Of a DNA stretch of 64,000 bases, positions 32,856 to 42,904 are shown in pieces; the stretch's first letter is position 1; every line of letters begins with the position of its first letter. The translations under genes were made by a program, and so were the position numbers. Under the pieces are notes generated by a model. That model searched no databases and had not been told where the DNA came from. It worked only from the letters and a program-made list of their open reading frames with translations. The stretch comes from Isoetes taiwanensis (Eukaryota > Streptophyta > Lycopodiopsida > Isoetales > Isoetaceae): positions 7,393,424 through 7,457,423 of the forward strand of contig JAJEKV010000053.1 of NCBI GenBank assembly GCA_021234155.1. Direction: 5' to 3'.

Positions 32856-34953
32856 TTTGATACCCACCAGCATACTTTTACCCATCTGTGTGATCGCTGT
32901 GGTCTTGCAACTTTTATTTGTGTAGTTACCTTCTAAATGACAGATTGCTGCCATATCTCTCAGCCAAGTACCAATAGTCTTCGAAGAGACATGATTAGTG
33001 TTATACCAAGTCTCAGATCTAGGACGATTTATGGCCTACAAAAAGACAAACCTGCCACCAAATTTGTCCTTCACCTCATACTTCGGCAACCTAAATTCCA
33101 AGTGCTTCCAGCACTCTATAACATCCTTCTCATAGCATCTTACCAGCTCACGAAAATCCTCAGGTTTACATTTATTTATTCCGCCATGCCAATTTTTACT
33201 CGTCGTCTCGCAATACTCAAGGTATTCCCTAATAAAGTCCTTCCCAATTGCAAACTAGAAATCACGCACCTTACGCAACTCTGTGCCGCCGCGAATAAGA
33301 AATCTAGGCATGCAATAAAATGCAAACCTCTTTTGCAAGCCCAAATTATTGGTTATTTGATGTGCTTCATGTCCCAAAATCCGAGATTGATCTTCCCTGC
33401 TAATAATGTCAGACTTCTTCCGCTTTGGAATGCATCCGGCTGCAACAGACTCTTGCATTGCCACCTCCAATGCTTTACGTGCCTTTATGAACTTTATATC
33501 ATTATAAGTATCAATTAACGTCTCTTCTGTCTTATTCTGAATCATTCTTGCATCTTGTGCACGACGCAAAATTCTGTTAAATCCTCTATACAAATTGTGC
33601 AACCTGCAGAAAAACAATATAAAAATATGTTCAAACTTACCTAAATATTAAAAACAAATATAAAAACAAATGAGAACTTATGTATCAGGAGGATAACACT
33701 TTCCATCAAGTCGTCGCACACACAACATGAATTCTTCCAAATTATCAGCCAGCTCTCCCAAGGGAATTTCTTCAATCGCTTTATCTATTGATTTTCCAAC
33801 GTGCAATCTCCATGCATCAAATCGACCCCTGATCCAGTCGTCCTTCATTTCAGATGGATTTACAAATGGTGCATTCACCCTCTTAACAAGTTCAGGATCC
33901 AAAGCGGTAATCCCACCAATACGTAATGCCTTCTTTCCACAACGACTATCAATTCCAATATCTCCAGCTCTGCCATTTTCTACCTCTGCAATACCACTGC
34001 CATCTTCTACATCTCTGCCATCTTCTACATCTCTGCCATTTTCTACACCATCTCCCATAATTGTGTCATCTTCAAATGGAGTACCAAGAAAGAAAGAAGG
34101 ACAACTCTCTTCCAAACTGCCACCACCTAAAAGAAACAAAATACATTATTGAACAGCAGAACAGACCAGCACAACAGACCAGCAGAACAGACCGAAAAAA
34201 TAAATAAAAAAAACCCTACATACCAGCAGAACATCGTCCAATGCTAGAAACATAGGCATTTACAGCCATAGAATTATTTGCATCTGAAATCCTAGCTCCA
34301 GAACTCGTGCCTCTAGAAGCATCTGCATATGAACTCGTGCCTCCAGAAGCATCTGCATTTGAACTCGTGCCTCCACAAGCATCTGCAATAGCAAAAGAAC
34401 GTTGCATGCAAGAATAAATTAAACTTTAATTAGAATAGAACTTACCTTTGCCATCACAAGTGCTTAGGGGAGCTAAATCCGAACAAGAAATACCTGCAAC
34501 AGAAAAACAAAGCTGGTCTGATGCTAAAAACTCCTCAAGATTCATGAAAAACTCCTCAAGATTCACTAAAAACTCGTCAAGATCAACAAGTACCTGCATT
34601 ATTTCGACCTACTACTCCAACTTCGCTCAAAGAACCAGCTGTTAAAGCTAAGGAAGAAAAATCAGCTTGCAAAAAAACTCCAATACTGCAAAAATGAAGC
34701 CAAAAATACCTTGAGCAAGCTTTCTTCTGGCCACCGCCTTAGCCATTCGAAGGGAAATCGTGTTGGGATGCATAGGCGGCCTCCCTGAGCGCCTAGGGGA
34801 AAAGGAAGGCAAATTTTCCTCCCCTGTTTCCATATTGATGGGGAAAGGAAATTGGCTGGACCGGAAATTGGTCCCCAATTTCCTTTCCCCCATACATCAA
34901 TTGGACAAAAGAATAGAGCATATGGACCTCATATTTGAACTTATGAATCCATA

Positions 34954-35715
34954 AGGTATATAAGGTATACGATGAGATAATTATGACCTTTTAATGGACG
35001 TAAAAACCAGTTAAAAACCATTCTGCCTTCCGTCCTATAGCGCCATGCCACGTGGCATTGTTTCAATTTTAGGAATTAATAAAAATATCTTCGTGCTTCG
35101 TCGGCGGCTGTTACCTGCTGCTCCAGCATTTTATTTGCATTCATATCGTTTACCAAGCCATTCCTGCAGTTTTACCCTGCATTCGGATCTTTTACCCAGC
35201 ATTCTGGATCGCAGAATGGTTTTAACTGGTTTCCACTTTATAGGAAAGCCCATTTAGTGGGCTTTCCTACTGTGTCAACAACGCTCCGGGGTACCGCGCA
35301 TCGCCCTGTTTCCAAAGCAGGAAAGCCCTGTTTCCAAAGCAGGAAAGCCCACTAAATGGGCTTTTCTATATATGTGACTATCACAATAACCATATGTATC
35401 TATGCTTTCTAGAGAGTGTATTCTTTATCCATGGTCGCAACCACATGCAAGGGAGCGCCAACATTTATGTCTTATCGGGTATCTATGGAAGTTGCCTGGT
35501 GGAAGGAAAAATGAGCCCATTGACTCTCCAGATGGAATGTGTAGGAGCAGAGGTGCATATATGTACAAACTGAATAAGATCACAGTCACTTGAGGCAGTA
35601 TCTTGGCACCTGCTTCCTCATTAAGCTTTAAGATGCTGGAGCTTTAGAATCGGTAAAGACGGCATATTACAAAAGCCAGATAAACCCCATGCTTGAATGA
35701 GGTCCACAACGCTAT
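34954..35715. repeat. intergenic stretch with nested short palindromes
   Basis: There is no gene here. Near 35,240-35,270 a perfect hairpin (aggaaagcccattta with its complement) occurs. Near 35,304-35,370 a 22-bp direct repeat (cctgtttccaaagcaggaaa) occurs twice, followed by a second copy of the hairpin arm. Confidence 0.6.
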
Positions 35716-36216
35716 ATGCACACACATTTGCCTACGAAGAAGCCTAGACTAACATCGTTCACTCGTGCAAGTGCTCATTGCCTCAGAATTGAGACAGGCA
35801 GATGGATCCTAAAGGCACGAGAGAACAGGCTTTATCAATGTTGTCAACTGGGAGTTATTGAGGATGAGTACTACACTCTTCAGAACTGCTCGACATTGGA
35901 CCTATCCATGCACGCTATGCAGAGCTGGTCCTGCCTACCCAGCCACTCCATGTGATGTTGGACATGGCTTCAATGGGGTTATTGGAATCATATCTCCAGG
36001 AGGTGATGGATATGCGCACTCAGTTATGTCCTCTGACACTCCCTTGAGACGCATCATTGTGCAGTTTATTTTACTGCCAAGGTTTTTGCTCAAAAACTCT
36101 CGGAGCGGGGGTTTTTAATCCTGACAGTAACACATTTGTTGTCTTTGTTTGGGTCCCATAGGCCCTTGGTCTTCGTGGACAATAAAAACCCTTTTATTTT
36201 ATTTTATTTTATTTTG
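35716..36216 (+). mobile_element. 3' fragment of the 17-kb-type LINE, (TTTTA)n tail
   Basis: A short frame (35716-35955) carries ASAHCLRIETGRW and CCQLGVIEDEYYTLQNCS. These match the zinc-binding end of the LINE frame at 17.2-18.1 kb. The same 3' UTR follows: stem ttactg/cagtaa (36071-36076 and 36125-36130) around a GGTTTTT...GGGGGTTTTTAATCC core, gggtcccata, and ggtcttcgtggac. It ends in a (TTTTA)n microsatellite (36191-36216). It is a 5'-truncated insertion of the same family. Confidence 0.8.
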
Positions 36217-37160
36217 AGGAAAGAGAACTTTTAATTACTGAGCAAAAAAAGAATACAAAATTTGTTAAGACGAACTTATCTTCGATAATAAGTAGAAAAT
36301 AATCCTAACCAACAGAAATAATGAAAACCAAATAAATATATCCTTTTGCAAAGCAATAGCAACTGTTTATACTGCCAAGTTCTAATAAGCCAATTGTCAC
36401 TTGTAAAAGTTTGAATGCCGACAAATGACTGTATAGGATCAAAATTGATATATATAGAAAAACTCGCTCCACGAAGTTATATTGTATCATGCTGCATCAT
36501 ACTATATACTGTATCATAAGGCGTGGTGTCTTTAGATTAGAACCAAACACACTCTTCTACCATGTCACCGATACCAAGGGCCAGCGGGATGGGTGGGGAA
36601 AATCATGGAATATGAGACCAGTTATAGATATATCCAAGTAGCCACAAGGAATGGAAATTGATATCTGCAAATGCATTCGTCCCCATTATCACAAACCTTC
36701 CAATGTGAAACTTGTAACTATTCCTAAAGGCTTTGTACTGTACTGGAGACATGAAAGCATGAAAGGAAAAAAAATGTCAGAATGTTTAAACTCCAAGTTG
36801 AGCTTGCTTGATTTGACAGTTTTGTTGTCTATTTCCATGTTGTGGCATGTTTTTTTCGATCCCATTTTGATAAGGAAGTTCTCTTTTTATCGTGAGCTTT
36901 TGTCTGTTTCATGCGAGCCCTAATTCGAGAATGCCATCGATCCGAGCCATCGGATCGGTATTCTTGAATAAGGCGAGCATGCATCTCTTCCATGCATGCA
37001 TGCATTGCATGCATTTTCTCGGGCCGTGGTTCGTTTGGGGATCGCTATTTCTTGCAGGTTCTTCATCGACTTCTCATCGGTGTTTTCTCCTCTCTCAGCA
37101 GTTCCCTTGACTCCCACCCACCCTCCCTCCCTTAACTCCGTATATTATTGTACATGTTAT
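36217..37160. other. intergenic, no gene recognised
   Basis: No gene supported. A run of catgcatgcatgcattgcatgc near 36,993-37,015 is a small self-complementary patch. Confidence 0.5.
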
Positions 37161-38005
37161 TTTTTGTCGTGTGGCATGCATGACCAGCCCCTCGCATTTC
37201 GAGGTTGTTGTTTTCTTATCTTTGTGTTCTAGTTTGTTGATGTGCAGGTATAGTGGGACGCGCGACTTCGTCTTCTTCAGGCTTCATGGGTTTCTTTGTG
37301 GGAGCATTTTTTTGCAGCCTTACGTTGTGTCCAAACCCCTTGATGAGGGCTTATCACTAGGGTTTTTCCTCGAAAACCTGAAAATGCGGGGTTTTTTAAT
37401 TCCGGTGATAAGTTGTCGGCAGGTACACTTAAGCGACATCTGTAGAAATTTTTTAGAGTCCAGCTGATATAACTAGATATTCCCTATGGTTTTTCATTTT
37501 TTGTGGGTAGCTTGCAAATGTGCAGCTACCCACTCTCAACCATTGAAGAATTCTGTTGAGATGCATGAAAAGCCTAGCTAGCAGATAGATAGGCTTCTCA
37601 TTCATCTCGGTAGATTTTCTATAATGATGGATAGTGGGTATCAGCACACATGCGAACTACCCACGAAGAAAAATAAAGGGAATGTCCAATTATACAGCTA
37701 GGACCCCAGAAAATACAATGCTAATAGATGTTTGGTTTATGTACCTGCCGAAAGCTTATCGCCGGGATTAAAAAACCCCGCCCTTTTGGGTTTCGAGGAA
37801 AAACCCTAGTGATAAGCCTTCGGCAAGGGGCTTGGACAAACGTGAGACTGAGAAATTGCTCCCAAAAAACCCATGAATGGAGAAGTTGAAGCTGCTGCTG
37901 CTTGCCAACTTGTACTTGCACATCACCAACACTAAAACAAATGTGAAAAAACAAACCTCCTAAAGTGGAGGGGCTGATCATGCATGTCACGCGACAACAC
38001 AAAAA
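37161..38005. repeat. 850-bp near-perfect palindrome (fold-back element)
   Basis: The left arm (from tttttgtcgtgtggcatgca at 37161) and the complement of the right arm (ending near 38005) match along almost their whole length with modest divergence. The match runs down to a centre near 37,585 (arms gagatgcatgaaaagcct and aggcttctcattcatctc). Each arm contains the cttatcac...gtgataag stem-loop with the GGTTTTT...GGGGTTTTTTAATCC core seen in the LINE 3' ends. A transcript would fold into a long double-stranded RNA. It could be a fold-back transposon or an inverted duplication that feeds small RNAs. Confidence 0.85.
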
Positions 38006-38340
38006 AAAAAAAACCTCTTCAAATAGAAGGGCTGATCACACGTGCCGGGCAACAAATGTTGCATTTGCCAATGAGTTGGTTGTGAAGCAACCCAAGCAAC
38101 CTGTTTTTGAAGTAGATAAATAGTGTAATATCCTTGTTGATCTCGAACTTTTGCATGAATGCGCTATGCCAGCTTTTAAAAATCTCGGTCTGAACCTCTG
38201 ATTGATTTTGTGGGATCAATAGAGTCTTCTAGACGTACTACAGAAAGCGGGGCAGAAAGGTATATAATTTTACTTGTGCTACAACTATTTTCTGCATTTT
38301 TCATTGTGGTATCAATCCTTCATATTGTTATATTAGAACT

Positions 38341-39030
38341 TTTAGTGAAGGTGACGGAGAACATTCCAAAGAAGCCATCAGGATGCAATCAAAGCTTGCA
38401 AAGCCTGGAGAAGTGGCAATGTATAAACGACGTTTAGAAAAAGTGAAGAGCAAGCTTGTGGCAATCAACATGCATGATGAATTTGAGCTCACCTTATGTG
38501 ACGAGGATGGTAAAGCCAAGTTCAAGATCTATTTCCATGAATATAACAGTGTATATATAGGACAGGCAGCGAAGATATGTGGTACAACATTTTTTCCTCG
38601 CATTGCAAAAACGAGGCCCATTTGGATAAATATTTCGCTAGAGTGAAGGTGAACCATGTTGATGAAAAACTTGGGCCAGGTTTGCATTTTTGGATTATTG
38701 ATGTTTTACTCCAGAGTTTTCTATTCTCTAACTACCTCCTAATTATTTTCTACACAGATGAACGTGAAAAGCTTGTATTGGATGCAAGGGCTGCTGGAAG
38801 GTGAGCTTACGAAATGGTCAATGGAAAATGGCACGCCATTCTCACTGTACGTCCCTTCTGTTGGAGAGTACAACAATCTTAAGAGGATTCTTATCACTTG
38901 TGATGTTTGTTCAAGGGGTCTAAAACTTTTTCCACCAAGCGGTAAACTATTTCCATCCCTGATCATTGTGATGAAGCCAAATATGATGTCTCTATTTGAT
39001 TGTGCTCTTTTTCGTCTTCTTCTTACATGA
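38341..39030 (+). CDS. unrecognised possible exons
   Basis: An open frame from an acceptor-like ttatattag at about 38,336 to 38,646 has balanced, protein-like composition (KRRLEKVKSKLVAINMHDEF, then FKIYFHEYNSVYIG). A second frame begins after ctacacag at about 38,758 (DEREKLVLDARAAG, followed by a donor). I recognise no domain and cannot fix a gene model. It may be part of a diverged host gene or an element. Confidence 0.25.
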
Positions 39031-39524
39031 TTAATTGTATGAAAGGTGATATTATAGTTTCAGCAATGGAAGATATCACCTCCCAAGCCCGTGTTAGAAA
39101 GTAGAAGAAAATCACAAAAAACTTGGTCGGCCATCCAAGTTCTCCACACTAGAAGCGAAACAGCAGTCATTGTTTATCTTCTTACTACGGGGTTTGTTAA
39201 TATCCCACTTTTGTGCTTTATTCTTGGCGGTTCTGTGTTTTTCTAGATAGGGCATGTCATCTTGTAGTGCAAATGAATAATAAGTGTGCAGGTTGGCTAA
39301 AAACACTTGTCAGAACTTGGCTGATGCATTGCTGTGCAAGAGGTTCAACATGCCTTCTCTAGTTTTTGGTTGAGTTTTTGTCTTCAGCATGTTCTAAACA
39401 GGGATTTTCTGTAGGGATTTTGTTCTATCCACTTGTATGAAGCCATTAATCCCAATTAGACTTTTTCAACATTCCATTGTACCTTTTTTTTTATCACAGT
39501 ATTCAACTCCTAAAAGATACATGA

Positions 39525-39653
39525 CTCTCAAAAACCCTTCGGGGCGGGGTTTTTTTAATCCGGGTAGTAATCCGCTTGCTGCGCTTTTGTATTGGGTCCC
39601 ATAGACCGATTGGTCTCCGTGGACGATAAAAATACCTTCCTTCCTTCCTTCCT
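39525..39653 (+). mobile_element. LINE 3' end, (CTTC)n tail
   Basis: Only the last 130 bp of the 17-kb-type LINE remain: aaaacccttcggggcggggt, tttttttaatccgggtagta, gggtcccatagac, ggtctccgtggacgataaaaa, and then a (TTCC)n microsatellite (about 39635-39653). It is a very short 5'-truncated copy. Confidence 0.75.
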
Positions 39654-40196
39654 AAGATTTATCCATTTTGATTGCTGAATTCAATGTCCCCAGTCCATTA
39701 TATTTTTCTTAGTCTTTCATTTCTATAGTTCTAGCCATATCTAAAGGCATTTTTCAGACCATACTACTACGATTTTAGTAGACATCAAAATTCCATATTC
39801 ATTTTATAACAACATTCTCTCAGACCCATTCTAGAGATGTCTTTTTCCAGCACTTCAGCCTATATTAGAACATGTAATAACCTATTATTTACTACTGACT
39901 TTATTGCTAACCTTCCTGTACTTTTCCAAACTTGAATGCACTATTATAAACTTTACCACTATCTGACCTGCCTCAGCTTGCGCCACAATTCGTTGTTCAC
40001 ATGCAGCAAGATACCTTTCATGGATACGTTCGCAAGAACGTTTCATTGATTCATTTCCCTTTATATAACCTTGAATAAAAATGATGCTATTAAGGCAGAG
40101 AATATATCCTCGGTAGTCAAGTTAGGTTTCATCAGTTTTAGCAAAATTTCTGTGAGAAATCTACCTATACCGCTCTTCTGCAATTAGATTGGCAGA

Positions 40197-40390
40197 AAGT
40201 GGATGAGTTATATGCAGTTGAACAGAAGGCCAAAGAAAAGGTCATGGCAAAGCTGGAACTTCTCCAGGCTGAACTTAGTGCTCTATATGCTCAACTTTTG
40301 AATGCCACTGCTGCTTTAGAACTTGCTCACACAAAGTTCCAATTGCAAATCAAACTAGATGTCAGAGAAGAAGCTTGCTTTCAAAGGTGA
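40197..40390 (+). CDS. short coiled-coil exon, unknown
   Basis: After an acceptor-like gattggcag, a frame of about 63 residues reads as a continuous amphipathic helix (MDELYAVEQKAKEKVMAKLE and onward, Leu/Ala/Glu/Lys-rich). No family is recognised, and neighbouring exons are not found. 39.7-41.4 kb is otherwise without a supported gene. Confidence 0.25.
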
Positions 40391-41471
40391 ACTCAAGCTC
40401 CAGATACAGCTCCAGAAAATTCATTGAGGGATAGATTCAGGTACCTGAGGCAATTCAAGCCTCCAATCTAAGAAGATATTCATGCCACGACTGAACATCA
40501 CTCAAATCCAGATAAGAAACATGCAACTTAACATGCAAGTTGCAATATAAACTTCCTGCATATTTAACTTGTTCCTGCAACTTGTTCTATTTCTTCCACT
40601 CCACATCCAAAAACATTCAAAAATCGTGAGAAACTCCAAGGCCATTACGACAAACTGTTTCACTCTGCCATACTAATACTTACATTCACGTCCCCTAGAT
40701 GGGAATCATGATCTCAGACATGGGATCTTTTAAGACTTTCAAGTATGTCATCGCTACAACAAGAATCGGGACCCATTAATTTAACGTTTTTCTAGGCTTC
40801 GGTGCAAATGCAATCGACACCACTGGAAAGGTGTTCATGCAAAAACGAATTACTCACCTTTTTCAAGACAACTATACCAGAATAAGTCTTCATGCAAAAT
40901 ATTTTCTGTTCTTCCTTCCCATAGGCTAGGTGGAGATCACTAATGGAAGATAACCATAGATAAATTGTTATCACTGTTATTGAATATTTTTTTCCAGCTT
41001 TAACGTCCATTTCTACAACTTGAGCCTCTCCCAGTTTGAGTTATTTTACTATGTACTTGGACTGTCTCAGTTTCCAACTTCTGCAATTGTTTCTTGTGCC
41101 TTTTACTTCCAAGGTATTGCTCTCTCTAAACACCTAATGTGTTGCAATCAACTTCACATATGGAACACTAGCTTGGTCATACTTCTGTGAGATTTTCCTC
41201 ATATCAATGTACTTGCATAGTTTTGGAATAAGGCTTGGAACTTTTGCATGGTTCTCTATTGCATTTGATACTTTTATTTCATCTCCTTCAGATAAAGGCG
41301 CGGGTAAATATATTTGGTACGCATCTCAAATGGTTTTTGCACATACCATTGCTTTAGGTAACGTTCTACATAGCACACCATTCAAATCAAAGACTAGTAC
41401 TTTTGGGGAAGCCGAATTATGTCTGTAATGCAAACAATAACGTATGACATGAAAGAAATGGAACAAGAAAA

Positions 41472-41556
41472 CGCGCCAGGCGCGATTTAATTAATGATGC
41501 ATGTCAACAAAATCTAAAAATATGAAACAAAGGAAACTCTAAATCGCGCCAGGCAT
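41472..41556. repeat. short inverted repeat (gccaggcgcgattta)
   Basis: The bases gccaggcgcgattta near 41,476 and taaatcgcgccaggc near 41,542 are complementary at 14 of 15 positions and frame an AT-rich 50-bp spacer. It may be a tiny MITE. No duplication is seen. Confidence 0.5.
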
Positions 41557-41574
41557 GCTTGTCATTAGTAAAAT

Positions 41575-41847
41575 GCATGGATATCATAAGAAAATGAGCA
41601 TTGTCACAATACCTTTCTTCTTCATCAATCCCCGTGCTGTCTTCTTCCATTGCATCCTTATTCTGAGTTGTCTCCGGTCTGCTAAAAGTATCAATTTGAT
41701 GATATCCACTGCCCCCACTAAACGGTCCATGATATCATCGATTCTAGGCATTGGGTAACGATCCTTGATTGTGGCTTTATTTAAAGCCTTATAATCAATG
41801 CACATCTTTTTTCTTTACAAGGATCACAGGTGAGTCCAATTGGTGAG
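41575..41847 (-). pseudogene. Ty3/gypsy reverse transcriptase fragment
   Basis: The minus strand reads SPVILVKKKD, then MCIDYKALNKATIKDRYPMP and RIDDIMDRL, the well-known start of the gypsy RT domain. It is followed by a degraded QIRIR-like segment. A few residues are missing between KKKD and CIDY. It is cut off by the L1 LINE at about 41,848. No LTRs are visible. Confidence 0.85.
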
Positions 41848-41975
41848 CAGGAATGGCAAATGGTTACTAAGAAGAAAGGAAGGGGCAAGAAGAAGATTTA
41901 TCCAGGAACCAGCCGAATCAGTCCAAGAAAAAGCACCATTCAAGGAGGAATGGTTACAGGTAAGTATAAATATTA

Positions 41976-42835
41976 ATGGACCGAACTTTGAGTTGCATTA
42001 CCTGGAATCTTCAAGGTATTAACAGTAGCATCAAGAGGGAGCGTTTGAAGGTATGCATTCTCTCTCTTAACCCTGATATTCTTTTTTTACAAGAGCACAA
42101 GATTCATGATATTCATCATGAAAATATTATCAAGAAGACTCTTCCTAGTGGCTACAGTCTATGGTCCATTCCAGCTCAAGACTCTTCTGCAGGATTGCCA
42201 TCATTTGGAGGGACAATCTTGACTTAATTGATCCCTATATGGTCAGTGATAGGGAGGGCAGATGGCAGATTCTCAGCTGCAGCTTGAGAAAAGTGAGATT
42301 AGCCCTCATTAATATTTATGCCTACAACAATCCAGGGGACAGGATTAAGGTTTGGACAAAGGTTAAGGATAGTTTAGATAATATTGAGTATGATGAATGC
42401 ATTATGGGAGGAGACATGAATATGGTGACCAATGATTATATGAGGAATAAGAATTTCAAGCCCTTGTTGCCTCAGGAAAAAAATATTTGGAATAACCTCA
42501 TTCAAACTCATCATCTTGTGCTGGCTAGGACCAAGCCTAATGATTTCAGTTGGACTGATAAAAGGGTGGATCCCATCTGGTGCCTTCATGACAGATTCTA
42601 TCTTTCAGAAAACCTTTGGAATAATAGCAACAGAGTGGAGAACATGAAGGGGTATACCCTCTCTGATCACTTCCCACAGAAAAGTATAATTTCCACTCAA
42701 AATCAGAGCAGAAATAGAAAAACTTACTTCAAATTGAATGTAACTCTGCTTGATCACAATGACTTTATGATTAAGTTACAAGATATGATAGAAAGATATC
42801 CCAAACCCTTGGGTAGTTCTGGCTGGATGGATTAG
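41976..42835 (+). pseudogene. L1 apurinic-type endonuclease domain, frameshifted
   Basis: It begins with ITWNLQGINS and FLQEHKIHD (the catalytic Asn and Glu region of the exonuclease-endonuclease-phosphatase fold). It shifts frame near 42,190 and continues with NIYAYNN, IMGGDMNMV and TLSDHFP, the remaining active-site boxes (GDxN and SDH). A TAG at 42833-42835 separates it from the RT frame. Replacing that T by C would give Gln and a continuous ORF2. The domain nicks target DNA to prime reverse transcription. Confidence 0.88.
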
Positions 42836-42904
42836 TGGGTCAGGGTATCAAAAGCCATTAAGAATTGGCTAAAGGAATGGGGGAAAGAGATTCACTACCG
42901 GAAA

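Larger units (their letters stand above)
26331..32885. mobile_element. 6.56-kb TIR DNA transposon with transposase and RING-FCP1 gene
   Basis: Perfect 30-bp inverted repeats mark the ends (26331-26360 and 32856-32885; outer bases atgggtaaaagtatgctggt). Subterminal copies of gtgctggtggg and cccttcat follow on both sides. It sits between two codons of the recombinase gene, and removing it restores both the frame and the family spacing of residues exactly. The insertion therefore made no target duplication, or at most an ambiguous AT. Inside are two divergent-to-convergent genes: a plus-strand transposase (26.5-29.0 kb) and a minus-strand spliced gene (32.6-29.25 kb). I cannot assign a named superfamily from memory. 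Confidence 0.88.
25694..34893 (-). pseudogene. Crypton-like tyrosine recombinase gene, split by a transposon
   Basis: Spliced minus-strand gene. Exons: 34710-34893, 34594-34647, 34446-34493, 34224-34382, 33682-34126, 32886-33603 (continuing at 26060-26330 beyond the transposon), 25767-25987 and perhaps a tiny last exon ending at 25694. All early introns keep phase 1. The N-terminus has repeated GGTSS units and acidic NGRDVED repeats, so it is probably disordered. The C-terminal half is a DUF3504/Crypton-type phage-integrase fold: RRLDGKCYPPDT, LHNLYRGFNRILRRA, RGGTELRKVRDF, then GNYTNKSCKTTAIT and ITGHKNPESYQRY with the candidate nucleophile Tyr. The usual HxLR box reads KSCK, so two catalytic residues look changed. 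Breaks: TAGs at 33255-33257 and 33036-33038 (CAG expected), and a donor GT that reads AT at 33680-33681. DNA recombination is the family role; activity of this copy is doubtful. Confidence 0.8.

Noticed and set aside
37161-38005. LINE copy in each arm of the palindrome
   Set aside because: Only the stem-loop core is shared with the LINE 3' ends; the gggtcccat and ggtctccgtggac blocks and the tail are missing.
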